Positions 41,421 through 50,634 of a DNA stretch of 64,000 nucleotides are shown here, piece by piece. The position numbers were made by a program, and so were the translations under genes. Position 1 is the first letter of the stretch, and every line of letters begins with the position of its first letter. The notes under the pieces are model-generated. The model made no database searches, had not been told where the DNA came from, and was given only the letters and a program-made list of their open reading frames with translations. Source of the DNA: Lutimaribacter_A marinistellae (GTDB lineage Bacteria; Pseudomonadota; Alphaproteobacteria; Rhodobacterales; Rhodobacteraceae); the NCBI RefSeq assembly GCF_042648365.1, contig NZ_JBHRXI010000017.1, positions 124,001 to 188,000 on the forward strand, in the 5' to 3' direction.

Positions 41421-42782
41421 ATGGATTTCGATTACGACCTTTTTGTCATCGGCGGCGGCTCGGGCGGGGTGCGCGCGGCGCGGGTCGCGGCGGGCGAGGC
41501 GGGCGCGAAAGTCGCACTGGCCGAAGAGGACCGCTATGGCGGGACCTGTGTGATCCGCGGTTGCGTTCCGAAAAAGCTGATGGTGTTTGCCAGCGAGTAT
41601 TCCAGCATGGTCGAGGACGCGCAAAGCTATGGCTGGGATATTCAGCCGGGCAAGTTCGACTGGCATGCCTTCCGCGACCGCCTGCACGCGGAATTGGACC
41701 GGCTCGAGAACATCTATCGCGGCATTCTCAAGAATAACGGGGTCGAGACCTTTGACAGCCGCGCTGTGGTGGTCGATCCGCATACCGTGGAGCTGGCCGA
41801 CGGCACACGCAAGACGGCCAAGCATATCCTCGTGGCCACGGGCGGGCGTCCGGCGCAGGCGCAGTTCCCGGGCTCGGAGCTTGCGATCAGCTCGAACGAG
41901 GTGTTTCACCTTGAAGAGCTGCCGCGCAAGATGCTGATCGTTGGCGGCGGCTATATCGCCTGCGAGTTCGCTTGCATCATGAACGGGCTTGGCGTCGAGG
42001 TGGCGCAGTTCTATCGCGGTGCGCAGATCCTGCGCGGCTTCGATGAAGAGGCGCGCGGACTGGTCAGCGAGGAAATGTGCCAGAACGGCGTCGATCTGCA
42101 CCTGGGCACCAACGTGCTGGAGATGCGCAAGGAGGATGACGGACGCATCTGGGTCAAGGCCACCAATGGCGACGAGGGCGTCTACGACAAGGTGATGTTC
42201 GCCACGGGCCGCCGCCCGAACACCGATGGGCTGGGGCTGGAAACGCTCGGCATCGAACTGGGCCGCAACGGCGAGGTCAAGGTGGACGAGTACAGCCAGA
42301 CAGCAGTGCCGTCGATCTATGCCATCGGGGATGTGACCGACCGTGTGAACCTGACGCCAGTGGCGATCCGCGAGGGGATGGCCTTTGTCGAAACGGTCTT
42401 CCGGGGCAACCCGACACCGGTCGATCATGCGCTGATCCCGACGGCGATCTTTACCCAGCCCGAGATGGGTACCGTCGGTCTGAGCGAAGAAGAGGCCGCC
42501 GAGCAGGAAGAGATCGAGGTCTATGCAACCTCGTTCAAGCCGATGCAGCAGGCCTTTGCCGGCCGGTCGCAGCGGGTGCTGATGAAGCTCATCGTGTCCA
42601 AGGCGACGCGCAAGGTGCTGGGCTGTCACATCGTGGCGCCGGGCGCTGGCGAAATGATCCAGCTGGCCGGTATCGCGGTAAAGATGGGGGCCACGAAAGA
42701 AGATTTCGACCGGACCGTCGCGGTGCATCCGACGATGTCCGAGGAACTGGTCACCATGCGGCAACCGGTCCGCAGCCTGTAA
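41421..42782 (+). CDS. gor: Glutathione-disulfide reductase
   Basis: A 453-aa flavoprotein: FAD motif GGGSGGVRAAR, redox-active disulfide GGTCVIRGCVPKK, NADPH-binding VGGGYIACEFA, FAD motif YAIGDVTDR and C-terminal HPTMSEE with the catalytic His-Glu pair. It keeps glutathione reduced using NADPH. It lacks the CXXC variations of dihydrolipoyl or mercury reductases. AGGCGGGAC precedes the ATG. Confidence 0.95.
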   Translation: MDFDYDLFVIGGGSGGVRAARVAAGEAGAKVALAEEDRYGGTCVIRGCVPKKLMVFASEYSSMVEDAQSYGWDIQPGKFDWHAFRDRLHAELDRLENIYRGILKNNGVETFDSRAVVVDPHTVELADGTRKTAKHILVATGGRPAQAQFPGSELAISSNEVFHLEELPRKMLIVGGGYIACEFACIMNGLGVEVAQFYRGAQILRGFDEEARGLVSEEMCQNGVDLHLGTNVLEMRKEDDGRIWVKATNGDEGVYDKVMFATGRRPNTDGLGLETLGIELGRNGEVKVDEYSQTAVPSIYAIGDVTDRVNLTPVAIREGMAFVETVFRGNPTPVDHALIPTAIFTQPEMGTVGLSEEEAAEQEEIEVYATSFKPMQQAFAGRSQRVLMKLIVSKATRKVLGCHIVAPGAGEMIQLAGIAVKMGATKEDFDRTVAVHPTMSEELVTMRQPVRSL

Positions 42783-42870
42783 CGTGCGAGAGGCTTGATT
42801 TGCACCGCCGCGCATACAGGTTATGAGGGGACGTGTGATCACGCAGGAAATCATGAGGAAGATACTGAAC

Positions 42871-44034
42871 ATGGCGGGCAACAGCGGTGGCCCCTGGGGG
42901 GGCGGTGGCTCCTCCGGCGGCGGCGGAGGAAACCGGGGCAATGGACAGGGGCCGCAGCGCCCTCCCGAGAACAATGGCGGCTCGCAAATTCCCGAAATCG
43001 ACGATCTGGTGAAGCGCGGCCAAGAGCAGCTGCGTGTGCTGATGGGCGGTCGCGGCGATCCGCGCGACCCCAAGCGCAGCGGTGGTAGCGGTGGCGGCGG
43101 CGGCCCGATCTTTACCAAGGGTACTGTTACGTTGGGCATCCTCGTGGCGCTGGGCCTTTGGGGCGCGGCGAGCTTTTACACCGTGAAACCGGAAGAACAA
43201 TCCGTCGAACTGTTCCTGGGCGATTTCTCGTCGATCGGGAATCCGGGTCTGAACTTTGCGCCCTGGCCGGTCGTCACGGCCGAGGTGGTGCAGGTGACCG
43301 GCGAACGGACCGAGGATATCGGCACCGGCGGGCGCGGCAGCGATGCAGGCCTGATGCTGACCACTGACGAGAACATCGTCGATATCGATTTCCAGGTCGT
43401 CTGGAACATCAGCGACCCGGCCCAATTCCTGTTCAACCTGGCGGAGCCTCAGGACACGATCCGGGCGGTGTCGGAATCGGCGATGCGCGAAGTCATCGCG
43501 CAAAGCCAGCTGGCGCCGATCCTGAACCGTGACCGTGCGTTGATCGCGGACACGGTGCAGGAACTGATCCAGACGACACTCGACAACTATGACAGCGGCG
43601 TGAACATCGTGCGCGTCAACCTCGACAAGGCGGACCCGCCGGGCGAGGTGATCGACGCGTTCCGTGACGTTCAGGCGGCCGAGCAGGAACGTGACCGGCT
43701 GGAACGGCAGGCCGATGCTTATGCCAACCGGGTACTGGCCGAGGCCCGCGGTGAGGCGGCGCAGCTTCTAGAAGAGGCCGAGGGCTATCGCGCCCGCGTG
43801 GTCAACGAGGCAACCGGTGAGGCAAGCCGTTTCAGCGCGGTTCTGGAAGAGTATGCCAAGGCGCCGGACGTGACACGCAAGCGTCTGTACCTTGAGACGA
43901 TGGAGCAGGTGCTGGGCGATCTGGACAAGGTGATCCTGGACAACAACGTGGCCGGTGGTGGCAACGGGTCGGGTGTCGTGCCCTACCTGCCGCTCAACGA
44001 ACTGCGCCGCGGCACCAACGAGGAGTCGAACTGA
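42871..44034 (+). CDS. hflK: FtsH protease activity modulator HflK
   Basis: A 387-aa protein with a Gly-rich cytoplasmic N-terminus, one membrane helix (about residues 86-104, LGILVALGLWGAASFY) and a periplasmic SPFH/band-7 domain (VKPEEQSVELFLG, then IVDIDFQVVWNI) with a C-terminal coiled coil. It forms the HflKC complex that surrounds FtsH and tunes membrane protein degradation. An earlier ATG at 42853 is possible. It overlaps hflC by one base. Confidence 0.93.
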   Translation: MAGNSGGPWGGGGSSGGGGGNRGNGQGPQRPPENNGGSQIPEIDDLVKRGQEQLRVLMGGRGDPRDPKRSGGSGGGGGPIFTKGTVTLGILVALGLWGAASFYTVKPEEQSVELFLGDFSSIGNPGLNFAPWPVVTAEVVQVTGERTEDIGTGGRGSDAGLMLTTDENIVDIDFQVVWNISDPAQFLFNLAEPQDTIRAVSESAMREVIAQSQLAPILNRDRALIADTVQELIQTTLDNYDSGVNIVRVNLDKADPPGEVIDAFRDVQAAEQERDRLERQADAYANRVLAEARGEAAQLLEEAEGYRARVVNEATGEASRFSAVLEEYAKAPDVTRKRLYLETMEQVLGDLDKVILDNNVAGGGNGSGVVPYLPLNELRRGTNEESN

Positions 44035-44915
44035 TGCGGAAAACAACCTTTCTCCTCCCCGTTCTGGTCGTCGCAATCGTGGCGGGGCTGTCGTCGATAT
44101 TTATCGTGGACGAGCGCGAAAAGGCGCTGGTGCTTCAGTTCGGTCAGATCGTGCGGGTCAAGGAAGACCCGGGCCTGGGCTTCAAGATCCCGCTGATTCA
44201 GGATGTCGTGCGCTATGACGACCGGATCCTGTCTCTGGACACACAGCCGACCGAGGTGACGCCGTCGGATGACCGGCGCCTTGTCGTCGACGCCTTTGCC
44301 CGCTATCGAATTGCCGACGTGGTCCAGTTCCGTCAGGCCGTGGGCGTTGGTGGCGTGCGGCAGGCCGAAGACCGCCTTGAGGGCATCCTCAACTCGCAGG
44401 TTCGCGCAGTGCTGGGTGCCGATGGCGTGACATCGAACACGATCCTGTCGCCGGACCGTTCGCTGCTGATGGAGCGTATCACGCAGGAGACGCAGCAACG
44501 GGCAGAGCCGCTGGGCCTTGAGATCATCGACGTGCGCCTCAAACAGACCGCGCTGCCGGATCAGAACCTTGCCGCGACCTTCGAGCGGATGCGCGCCGAG
44601 CGGGAACGCGAGGCGACGGACGAACGCGCCCGAGGCAACGAGGCCGCGCAGCGCGTGCGCGCGCAGGCCGACAGGACAGTGGTCGAACTGGTGTCCGAGG
44701 CCAACCGCGAGGCAGAGATCATCCGAGGTGAGGCCGATGCCGAGCGCAACGCGATCTTTGCCGAGGCCTATGGCCGTGATTCGGAGTTCTTCGAGTTCTA
44801 CCGCTCGCTCTCGGCCTATGACCGGGCGCTCAGAGGCGGCAACAGCTCGATGGTTCTGACGCCGGATTCGGAGTTCTTTGACTACCTGAAGTCGCCGACT
44901 GGCCGGTCGCAGTAA
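44034..44915 (+). CDS. hflC: FtsH protease activity modulator HflC
   Basis: A 293-aa SPFH-domain partner of HflK with one N-terminal membrane helix (LLPVLVVAIVAGLSSIFIV), then VDEREKALVLQFGQIV, AFARYRI and an Ala/Glu/Arg-rich coiled coil with YGRDSEFFEFYRSL. It pairs with HflK in the inner membrane. One-base overlaps with both neighbours indicate a single tightly coupled operon. Confidence 0.94.
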   Translation: MRKTTFLLPVLVVAIVAGLSSIFIVDEREKALVLQFGQIVRVKEDPGLGFKIPLIQDVVRYDDRILSLDTQPTEVTPSDDRRLVVDAFARYRIADVVQFRQAVGVGGVRQAEDRLEGILNSQVRAVLGADGVTSNTILSPDRSLLMERITQETQQRAEPLGLEIIDVRLKQTALPDQNLAATFERMRAEREREATDERARGNEAAQRVRAQADRTVVELVSEANREAEIIRGEADAERNAIFAEAYGRDSEFFEFYRSLSAYDRALRGGNSSMVLTPDSEFFDYLKSPTGRSQ

Positions 44916-45109
44916 TGGGTATCATCCTTCTGGCCTTCGGGCTGGTGCTGATCGTCGAGGGGCTGGCCTATGCGCTGGCCCCTTCGCTTATCGAGCGGAT
45001 GCTCGAGATGTTGCGCGCCCTGCCGGAAGCGGCCCGGAGGCAGGTCGGGCTGCTATCTGCGGTGAGCGGTCTGATCCTTGTCTGGCTTGCGTATCACCTG
45101 GGAGTCTGA
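44915..45109 (+). CDS. DUF2065 family membrane protein
   Basis: A 64-aa protein with two membrane helices and the DUF2065 pattern (LVEGLAYALAP-like start, PEAARRQVGLLSAVSGLILVW). It often follows hflC; the role is unknown. The start overlaps the hflC stop by one base. Confidence 0.88.
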   Translation: MGIILLAFGLVLIVEGLAYALAPSLIERMLEMLRALPEAARRQVGLLSAVSGLILVWLAYHLGV

Positions 45110-45122
45110 GGCGGAGGCCGCA

Positions 45123-45887
45123 ATGCACCCGATCTATGCCCTCTGGGCGCATCCCCGGTCGATGTCGACCGCGACCGAGCGGATCATGCGTGAGCGTGGC
45201 GATCTCGACTGTCTGCACGAACCGTTCATGTACGACTATTACGTGCATCGAAAACTGCGCGATCTGCCCGGTTTCGAGGTGCAGCCGGACCACCCGAAAG
45301 ACTATGAGGCGATCCGCGACATGATCCTGTCCCGGGCCGAGGCGGGGCCGGTTTTCTTCAAGGACATGAGTTATTACGTCATGCCGCGCATCCTTGGAGA
45401 CGCAGATTTTCTCGACCGGCTGCAGAACATGTTCCTGATCCGCCGTCCGCGCGCCGCGATCCTGTCCTATCGCAAGCTCGATCCCGATCTGACGGTGGAG
45501 GAGATCGGGCTCGCCGCCCAGTTGCGCCATGTCGAAGGGTTGCGCGCGTTGGGGCGGCCAGTGACCGTTCTGCGCGCAGAGGATTTGCGCGCCGATCCCG
45601 AGGGGATGATGCAGGCGCTGTGGTCCGCCGTCGGTCTGCCGTTTTCCGCGCGCGCGTTCGAATGGCAGCGCTCCGAGGCACCTGGCGACTGGGCCCAGGT
45701 CCAGGACTGGCACGGCGCGGTGATGGGCTCGACCGGTATCCGTCCGCCGGACCCCGACGCCGAGCGGCGGGAGAGCGAGGCGTTCGATGCCGCTGCCGCC
45801 GAGGACTCGCGCCTGCGTGACCTGTTGCCGCCGCATGAGTCCGCATGGCGGGCGCTGAGCGCAATCGCGCTGACACCGTCGGGATAA
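45123..45887 (+). CDS. Sulfotransferase-like protein
   Basis: A 254-aa protein with a 5' PAPS-type loop (ALWAHPRSMSTATERIM) and a 3' segment (FLIRRPRAAILSYRKL) as in the P-loop sulfotransferase family, ending with a basic/hydrophobic C-terminal helix. Whether it uses PAPS is unknown; several family members act on branched-chain amino alcohols or lipids. Its place between DUF2065 and degP, 13 bases after the former, makes it an odd passenger in the HflKC-DegP set. Confidence 0.75.
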   Translation: MHPIYALWAHPRSMSTATERIMRERGDLDCLHEPFMYDYYVHRKLRDLPGFEVQPDHPKDYEAIRDMILSRAEAGPVFFKDMSYYVMPRILGDADFLDRLQNMFLIRRPRAAILSYRKLDPDLTVEEIGLAAQLRHVEGLRALGRPVTVLRAEDLRADPEGMMQALWSAVGLPFSARAFEWQRSEAPGDWAQVQDWHGAVMGSTGIRPPDPDAERRESEAFDAAAAEDSRLRDLLPPHESAWRALSAIALTPSG

Positions 45888-45919
45888 TGCCGGGTGCACA
45901 TATCCTCGTGATCGATGTG

Positions 45920-45947
45920 TTGCGGGTCACGGCAAAGCGACTACATT
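45920..45947 (+). promoter_or_regulatory. Possible sigma-70-type promoter for degP
   Basis: TTGCGG and TACATT are separated by 16 bases, about 90 bases ahead of the degP GTG. The spacing and placement in the 149-base gap after the sulfotransferase gene fit a promoter, although both boxes are imperfect. Confidence 0.3.
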
Positions 45948-46036
45948 GGAGGCAAACCCGCCCGGTCTGCTCGACTCAGGGCGAAAACACGACGTTCCGC
46001 CGACGGCGGACCGGTATTGCGACAAGGAGAGCCAAG

Positions 46037-47536
46037 GTGCAATCAAAGGCACGCGTTATAGCCCTTTCCCGGAACAGATCGCTTTTCACCGCTCGGGTCC
46101 TTGCCCTTGCCGTGCTGTCGGCGCTCTTTGTTCTGGCCCAGGTATTGACCGCACAGGCGCGGCCCGAAAGCCTGGCCCCGCTGGTCGACAAGATCAGCCC
46201 CTCGGTGGTCAACATCACCACTTCGACCCTGGTCGAAGGGCGTACGGGGCCGGAGGGGATTGTGCCGGAGGGGTCGCCCTTCGAGGACTTTTTCCGCGAA
46301 TTCCAGGACCGTAATGGCGAGGGGAACCGCCCGCGCCGGTCTTCGGCGTTGGGATCGGGGTTCGTGATTTCAGAGGACGGGTTCATCGTAACCAACAACC
46401 ACGTCATTCAGGGCGCTGACGAGATCACGATCGAGTTCTTTCCCGGTGACGGCGCGCCGCGTGAGTTGAAGGCCGAGGTCGTCGGCACCGATGACAAGAC
46501 GGACATCGCGTTGCTGAAGGTCGAGGCCGACGTCGCGCTGCCCTTCGTCAGCTTCGGTGACAGCGACACGGCCCGCGTGGGCGATTGGGTCATCGCGATG
46601 GGCAACCCGCTGGGGCAGGGGTTCTCGGTCAGTGCAGGGATCGTTTCAGCGCGTAACCGTGCGCTTTCTGGGTCGTATGACGATTACATCCAGACCGACG
46701 CCGCGATCAACCGGGGCAACTCGGGCGGGCCGCTGTTCAACATGGATGGCCAGGTGATCGGCGTGAACACCGCCATCCTGAGCCCCACCGGCGGCTCGAT
46801 CGGCATCGGCTTTTCCATGGCGTCGAACGTCGTGACCAAGGTGGTCGACCAGTTGCGGGAATTCGGCGAAACCCGGCGCGGCTGGCTGGGTGTGCGCATT
46901 CAGGACGTGACCGACGACATGGCCGAGGCGATGGGCCTGCCGCAGGCGGGCGGCGCGTTGATTTCCGAGGTGCCCGACGGCCCGGCCAAGGAGGCTGGAC
47001 TGTTGGCGGGCGACGTGATCACCAGCTTCGACGGGGTCGAGGTCGAGGATACGCGCGGCCTCGTCCGTCAGGTGGGTGAGACGACCGTGGGCAAGACCGT
47101 TCGCGTGGTGGTGCTGCGTGATGGCGCGACCAAGACAATCCGTGTGACCCTGGGCCGCCGCGAGGATGCCGAGCGCGCCGAGGCCGGCGAAACGATGAGC
47201 GAAGAGGAAGGCGACGTGACCGAGCCGTCCGAGCGCGAATTGCTTGGCCTGACGGTGACGCCGCTGACGGATCAGCTGCGCAGCGACATGGGTCTCGATG
47301 CTAACGCGACCGGCCTTCTGATTTCCGAGGTCGACGAGACTTCGGAAGCCTATGAAAAGGGGCTGCGTGCCGGTGACCTTATCACCGAGGCAGGCCAGCA
47401 AAAGGTTGCGAGCCTGTCCGAACTGGACACCCGGATCGAAGAAGCGCGCGATGCCGGGCGCAAGTCGCTGCTGCTGCTTGTCCGCCGTGGTGGTGAGCCG
47501 CGTTTTGTGGCGCTAAGCCTCGGCCAAGGCGACTAA
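46037..47536 (+). CDS. degP: Periplasmic serine endoprotease DegP/HtrA (Do family)
   Basis: A 499-aa protein with a long N-terminal signal region, a trypsin-like domain with triad His122 (TNNHVIQG), Asp156 (DKTDIALL) and Ser229 (NRGNSGGPL), and two PDZ domains (GWLGVRIQDV near residue 285, then LLGLTVTPL near 410). It degrades or refolds damaged envelope proteins. The GTG start at 46037 is supported by AAGGAG seven bases ahead and by the lack of a suitable ATG. It is followed by a good terminator. Confidence 0.94.
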   Translation: MQSKARVIALSRNRSLFTARVLALAVLSALFVLAQVLTAQARPESLAPLVDKISPSVVNITTSTLVEGRTGPEGIVPEGSPFEDFFREFQDRNGEGNRPRRSSALGSGFVISEDGFIVTNNHVIQGADEITIEFFPGDGAPRELKAEVVGTDDKTDIALLKVEADVALPFVSFGDSDTARVGDWVIAMGNPLGQGFSVSAGIVSARNRALSGSYDDYIQTDAAINRGNSGGPLFNMDGQVIGVNTAILSPTGGSIGIGFSMASNVVTKVVDQLREFGETRRGWLGVRIQDVTDDMAEAMGLPQAGGALISEVPDGPAKEAGLLAGDVITSFDGVEVEDTRGLVRQVGETTVGKTVRVVVLRDGATKTIRVTLGRREDAERAEAGETMSEEEGDVTEPSERELLGLTVTPLTDQLRSDMGLDANATGLLISEVDETSEAYEKGLRAGDLITEAGQQKVASLSELDTRIEEARDAGRKSLLLLVRRGGEPRFVALSLGQGD

Positions 47537-47569
47537 GTCCCGGCACCGGTTTGAGAGCCGGACCAAGTT

Positions 47570-47606
47570 AACGTCCCCGCGGAAATCCCCCGGGGGCGTT
47601 TTTTTT
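47570..47606 (+). terminator. Rho-independent terminator of degP
   Basis: AACGTCCCCG pairs with CGGGGGCGTT (one G-T pair) around a loop, followed by a run of eight T residues ending at 47606. It begins 33 bases after the degP stop. Confidence 0.85.
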
Positions 47607-47624
47607 CGTCTGGATGATCCGGGG

Positions 47625-47789
47625 TCAGAACTGCTTGTAAATCGGGTCTGCCGACATCGTGTCCCACATTCCGCCAAGGCAGGCATCGCTTTGTCGCCGA
47701 TGGTGCAAGGCGGCTGCGTCAGTGTTGTTTTTGTCGACGCGTGCGGGTGGTTTGAAACGTTCAAAGTGTCTTGCCCATCGCTGTATCAT
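47625..47789 (-). CDS. Small uncharacterised protein (54 aa)
   Basis: A reverse-strand frame begins with ATG at 47789, preceded by a strong GGAGGAAC four bases ahead, and ends TGA at 47625. It encodes 54 residues: MIQRWARHFERFKPPARVDK at the start, then NNTDAAALHHRRQSDACLGGMWDTMSAD, ending PIYKQF. It is basic at the N-terminus with one Cys. No family is recognised and no membrane helix is seen. It is divergent from the GlxA-type regulator gene, 165 bases away, and convergent with degP. Confidence 0.6.
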   Translation of the reverse strand: MIQRWARHFERFKPPARVDKNNTDAAALHHRRQSDACLGGMWDTMSADPIYKQF

Positions 47790-47953
47790 GAGTGTTCCTC
47801 CGGTCTGGCTGGTTCAGCATCGCCGGTAGTGGAAAGGAGGGGTGAGGGGCGTTTCGACCGGAACAGGGGCAGATCCTCCGCCGCAGTGCTTGATCGCTGC
47901 CGGTTGCCGGGGGAGACTGTCCGACGATGCGGTTGCGATCAGGTGCAGTGACG

Positions 47954-48973
47954 ATGAAAGCCCCTGCAAGGATAGATCTGCTGGCCACGCCCGACGCCAG
48001 CGCGTCGAGCCTGTTCGGGCTCTACGACACGCTGGTTGCAGCCGGGCGCGACTGGGAGGTGCTGGTCAGCGGCGAGGTGGCGCAGCCCGTGTTCGACGTG
48101 CGGCTTGTCGGTCCGACCAAGGACATGTTCGCTTGTGGAAACGGATTGCGCATCTTGCCCGACACCATCTTTGACTGCGCGGATGATGCACAGATCGTCG
48201 TGGTGCCCGGATTGACCCTGTCGCCGTCCGCGCGCCTGAACAGGTCCGATCATCCGGCGCTGGATTGGCTGACCGGGCAGGCCCGGCGGGGCGCGCGCGT
48301 AGTCTCGGCCTGTACCGGCGCGATCTACCTGGCCGAAATTGGCCTGCTGGACCGGGTCGATGCGACGACGCACTGGGCCTTTGGCGATCTGTTTCGCCGG
48401 TTCTACCCCAAGGTGCGCCTGCGTCTGGACCGTGGGATCTGCTTTGACCAAGCCGATCGGGGCGTCGTGACCTCGGGCGGTACGACCGGCTGGCAGGAAC
48501 TGGCGTTGTTTCTGATCACCAATTACGGCGGCGCGCAGCGGGCGGCCAAGACGGCCAAGGTCTGGCTGATGGCGGATCGGGGCGAGTTGCAGGCGCCGTT
48601 TTCCACTCTGATACAGACCAGTCCGCATGCCGACCGCGCGATTGCCGCCGCGCAGGCCTGGCTGGGCGACAATTATGCCTGCGCCCAGCCTGTGGCCGAG
48701 ATGGCGGCTGTGTCGGGCCTGCCATCGACCAGCTTTGCCCGCCGCTTTCGTGTGGCGACCGGTCTCAGCCCCATGGGCTATGTGCAGGCGCTGCGGCTTG
48801 AAGAGGCGAAACAGATGCTCGAGACGACGGATACACCCGTGGCCGAGATCGGCGAGGCGGTCGGGTATTCCGACACGGGCTCGTTCCGCAAGCTGTTCAA
48901 GCGCAGGACAGGCCTGACTCCGGCGGATCACCGGCGCATGTTCGGCAAGGCCCGTTTCGCCCGGTACCGCTGA
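47954..48973 (+). CDS. GlxA-type AraC-family transcriptional regulator
   Basis: A 339-aa protein: an N-terminal DJ-1/PfpI-like amidase-fold domain (VVVPGL, SACTGAIYLAEIGLLD), then a C-terminal AraC helix-turn-helix (VAEMAAVSGLPSTSFARRFR, then IGEAVGYSDTGSFRKLFKRRTG). These GATase1-like regulators often control amino acid, betaine or carnitine catabolism genes. An ATG at 47927 gives nine more residues. The target may be the divergent 54-aa gene or genes outside the window. Confidence 0.85.
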   Translation: MKAPARIDLLATPDASASSLFGLYDTLVAAGRDWEVLVSGEVAQPVFDVRLVGPTKDMFACGNGLRILPDTIFDCADDAQIVVVPGLTLSPSARLNRSDHPALDWLTGQARRGARVVSACTGAIYLAEIGLLDRVDATTHWAFGDLFRRFYPKVRLRLDRGICFDQADRGVVTSGGTTGWQELALFLITNYGGAQRAAKTAKVWLMADRGELQAPFSTLIQTSPHADRAIAAAQAWLGDNYACAQPVAEMAAVSGLPSTSFARRFRVATGLSPMGYVQALRLEEAKQMLETTDTPVAEIGEAVGYSDTGSFRKLFKRRTGLTPADHRRMFGKARFARYR

Positions 48974-49011
48974 GGCGCGGGTGTAAAGGAAGACCAGAAA
49001 CCAAACAGCAG

Positions 49012-49040
49012 AAAGCCATGCGTGGGGAGCGCATGGCTTT
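49012..49040. terminator. Hairpin between the AraC-type and Crp-type regulator genes
   Basis: AAAGCCATGCG and CGCATGGCTTT form an 11-bp perfect stem with a seven-base loop, 38 bases past the GlxA-type gene stop and ahead of the convergent Crp-type gene. The ends are A/T-rich, so it can serve both directions. Confidence 0.75.
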
Positions 49041-49167
49041 CACTGGTAAGGATTCGGTCGGGAGAGAGTATGGGGATGCTCTTTACCGAATTCCCGGGAC
49101 TACCTCGGTCAAGATTGCATGTTGCGGGGCGGCGGTCTGTGAACCATGTCACAGGGCCACGGATTTT

Positions 49168-49872
49168 TTAGATCTGGTCGGTATCGGCGAGGAGTTCCAG
49201 CGCCTCGCGGTCGCAGATCTTGATCCCGCCGCGCGACGCCTCGATCACGCCTTCGCGTTTCCAGGCCGAGATCGTCTTGGAGACCGCTTCGCGCGTGGCG
49301 CCGACATATTCGGCCAATTCGCTTTGCGACATTCCGATGCGGCCGGCGGCCGTACCGCCGACAGCGGCAAGATGGATGAGCTTGCGGGCAAGACGCGTCG
49401 AGACGGGCAGAAAGACCTGTTCGTTGATCTGTGCGCCCATCCATCGCATCCGCTGGCCTGCCAGTCGGATCATGTCGGTGGCAAGTTCCGGGTCGCGGCG
49501 GATCTCGCCCATCACATCGGCGCTGCGGACGCGCAGGATGCGGGACGGTTCGGCCGCGGTGATGGTTGCAGTTCGCGGGCCCGGATCAAACAGAGCGATT
49601 TCGCCGAAAATAGCGCCGGGTCCCATCAGGTCGAGCGACAGCTTGCGCCCGCTGAAAGACAGGAATGAGCATTCCAGGCGCCCTTCGAGCACCACGTAAA
49701 GCGCGTCGCCCGGATCGCCCTGTTCGAACAGAACGTCGCCACGGTCGAGCCGTATCTCCTCGGCTTGCGCGGCCAGCATGGATTTGAGCCGGGGTGACGC
49801 CTGCGCAAGAAAGCCGGTTTCGGGAAAGCTGTTCATATCGGGGCGCCCCGCGGAAGGGTGAACCATCATCAT
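49168..49872 (-). CDS. Crp/Fnr-family transcriptional regulator
   Basis: A protein of 222 to 234 aa with a cyclic-nucleotide-binding-type barrel (GDVLFEQGDPGDALYVVLEGRL, then GPGAIFGEIALFDPGPRTATI) and a C-terminal winged helix (MSQSELAEYVGATREAVSKTI). It lacks the N-terminal Cys cluster of FNR, so it is not an iron-sulfur oxygen sensor; it is closer to Crp-like proteins. The effector is unknown. The start may be 49872 or 49836, and no clear Shine-Dalgarno settles it. Confidence 0.85.
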   Translation of the reverse strand: MMMVHPSAGRPDMNSFPETGFLAQASPRLKSMLAAQAEEIRLDRGDVLFEQGDPGDALYVVLEGRLECSFLSFSGRKLSLDLMGPGAIFGEIALFDPGPRTATITAAEPSRILRVRSADVMGEIRRDPELATDMIRLAGQRMRWMGAQINEQVFLPVSTRLARKLIHLAAVGGTAAGRIGMSQSELAEYVGATREAVSKTISAWKREGVIEASRGGIKICDREALELLADTDQI

Positions 49873-50006
49873 CGCGCTACAGTTTCACATATGGCGCGCG
49901 TTCTGCCAAGCCTGTGCAACCGCGCCGGCCTTCAGGCCGGCGCCCGGCCCAACCAGCGGTGCCGCGCATCGCGCGCGGCGGCGATGGGCGGGAGCGCCCT
50001 CCGCCG

Positions 50007-50621
50007 TCAGTCCTCGTGTTCCATGTAGGTCTGGAGCAGGTTGAACTGCAGCATCAGGAACGCCATCAGCGCCAGCGGAAAGCCGAAGGTCTCGATCTTG
50101 ACCCAAAGGTCCGTCGACATCGTCCGCCAGACGAACTCGTTCGCCAGCGCCAGCACGGTGAACCCCGCGCACAGACGGCGGGTCAGGATCATCCAGCCCT
50201 CGTGGCGCATCGGCAGCACGTCCGACAGGACATAGGCGAGGTAGGATCGTCCCTGCAGCAGGCCGAGACCCAGCATGGCGGCAAAAAAGCCGTAGACCAG
50301 CGTTGTCTTCATCTTGAAGAACCGCTCGTCGTTGAACCACGCGGTGAGGCCGCCGAAGAAGATCACCATGAAGGCGGTGAAGATCTGCATCCGGCTGAGC
50401 TTTCCGGTCATCATCCAGAGTATGCCCATCGCGGCCAGCATGATCGGCACGAAAAGCACCGTCGCGACGATGAAACCTGAATACTCGGTCCCCGCGATAA
50501 GGAAGCTGTCATCGCGTAGGCGCAGGTAGATGAAGAAGAAGGCAAGCGGCGGCCCGAGTTCGAGCACCTGCTTGAGCAGTGGATTGATCTCGCGTCCGGC
50601 GGTTTTTGTCTTGTCGGTCAT
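50007..50621 (-). CDS. yciB: Inner membrane septation protein A (YciB/IspZ)
   Basis: A 204-aa protein with five or six membrane helices and the conserved ELGPPLAFFFIYL, TAWFNDERFFKMKTTLVYG and EFVWRTMSTDLWVKIETFG motifs of YciB/IspZ. It has a role in envelope integrity and division. The ATG at 50621 (MTDKTK) is chosen. Gene order ftsY-EamA-yciB is typical of this group. Confidence 0.9.
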   Translation of the reverse strand: MTDKTKTAGREINPLLKQVLELGPPLAFFFIYLRLRDDSFLIAGTEYSGFIVATVLFVPIMLAAMGILWMMTGKLSRMQIFTAFMVIFFGGLTAWFNDERFFKMKTTLVYGFFAAMLGLGLLQGRSYLAYVLSDVLPMRHEGWMILTRRLCAGFTVLALANEFVWRTMSTDLWVKIETFGFPLALMAFLMLQFNLLQTYMEHED

Positions 50622-50634
50622 GCGTCTCGTCTTC

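Noticed and set aside
41022..43139. Reverse-strand open frame of about 700 codons across gor and hflK
   Set aside because: It is antisense to two confidently identified genes and its translation has no family features.
49168..49872. FNR oxygen sensor
   Set aside because: The N-terminal cysteine cluster needed for the iron-sulfur centre is absent, so it is only called Crp/Fnr-family.
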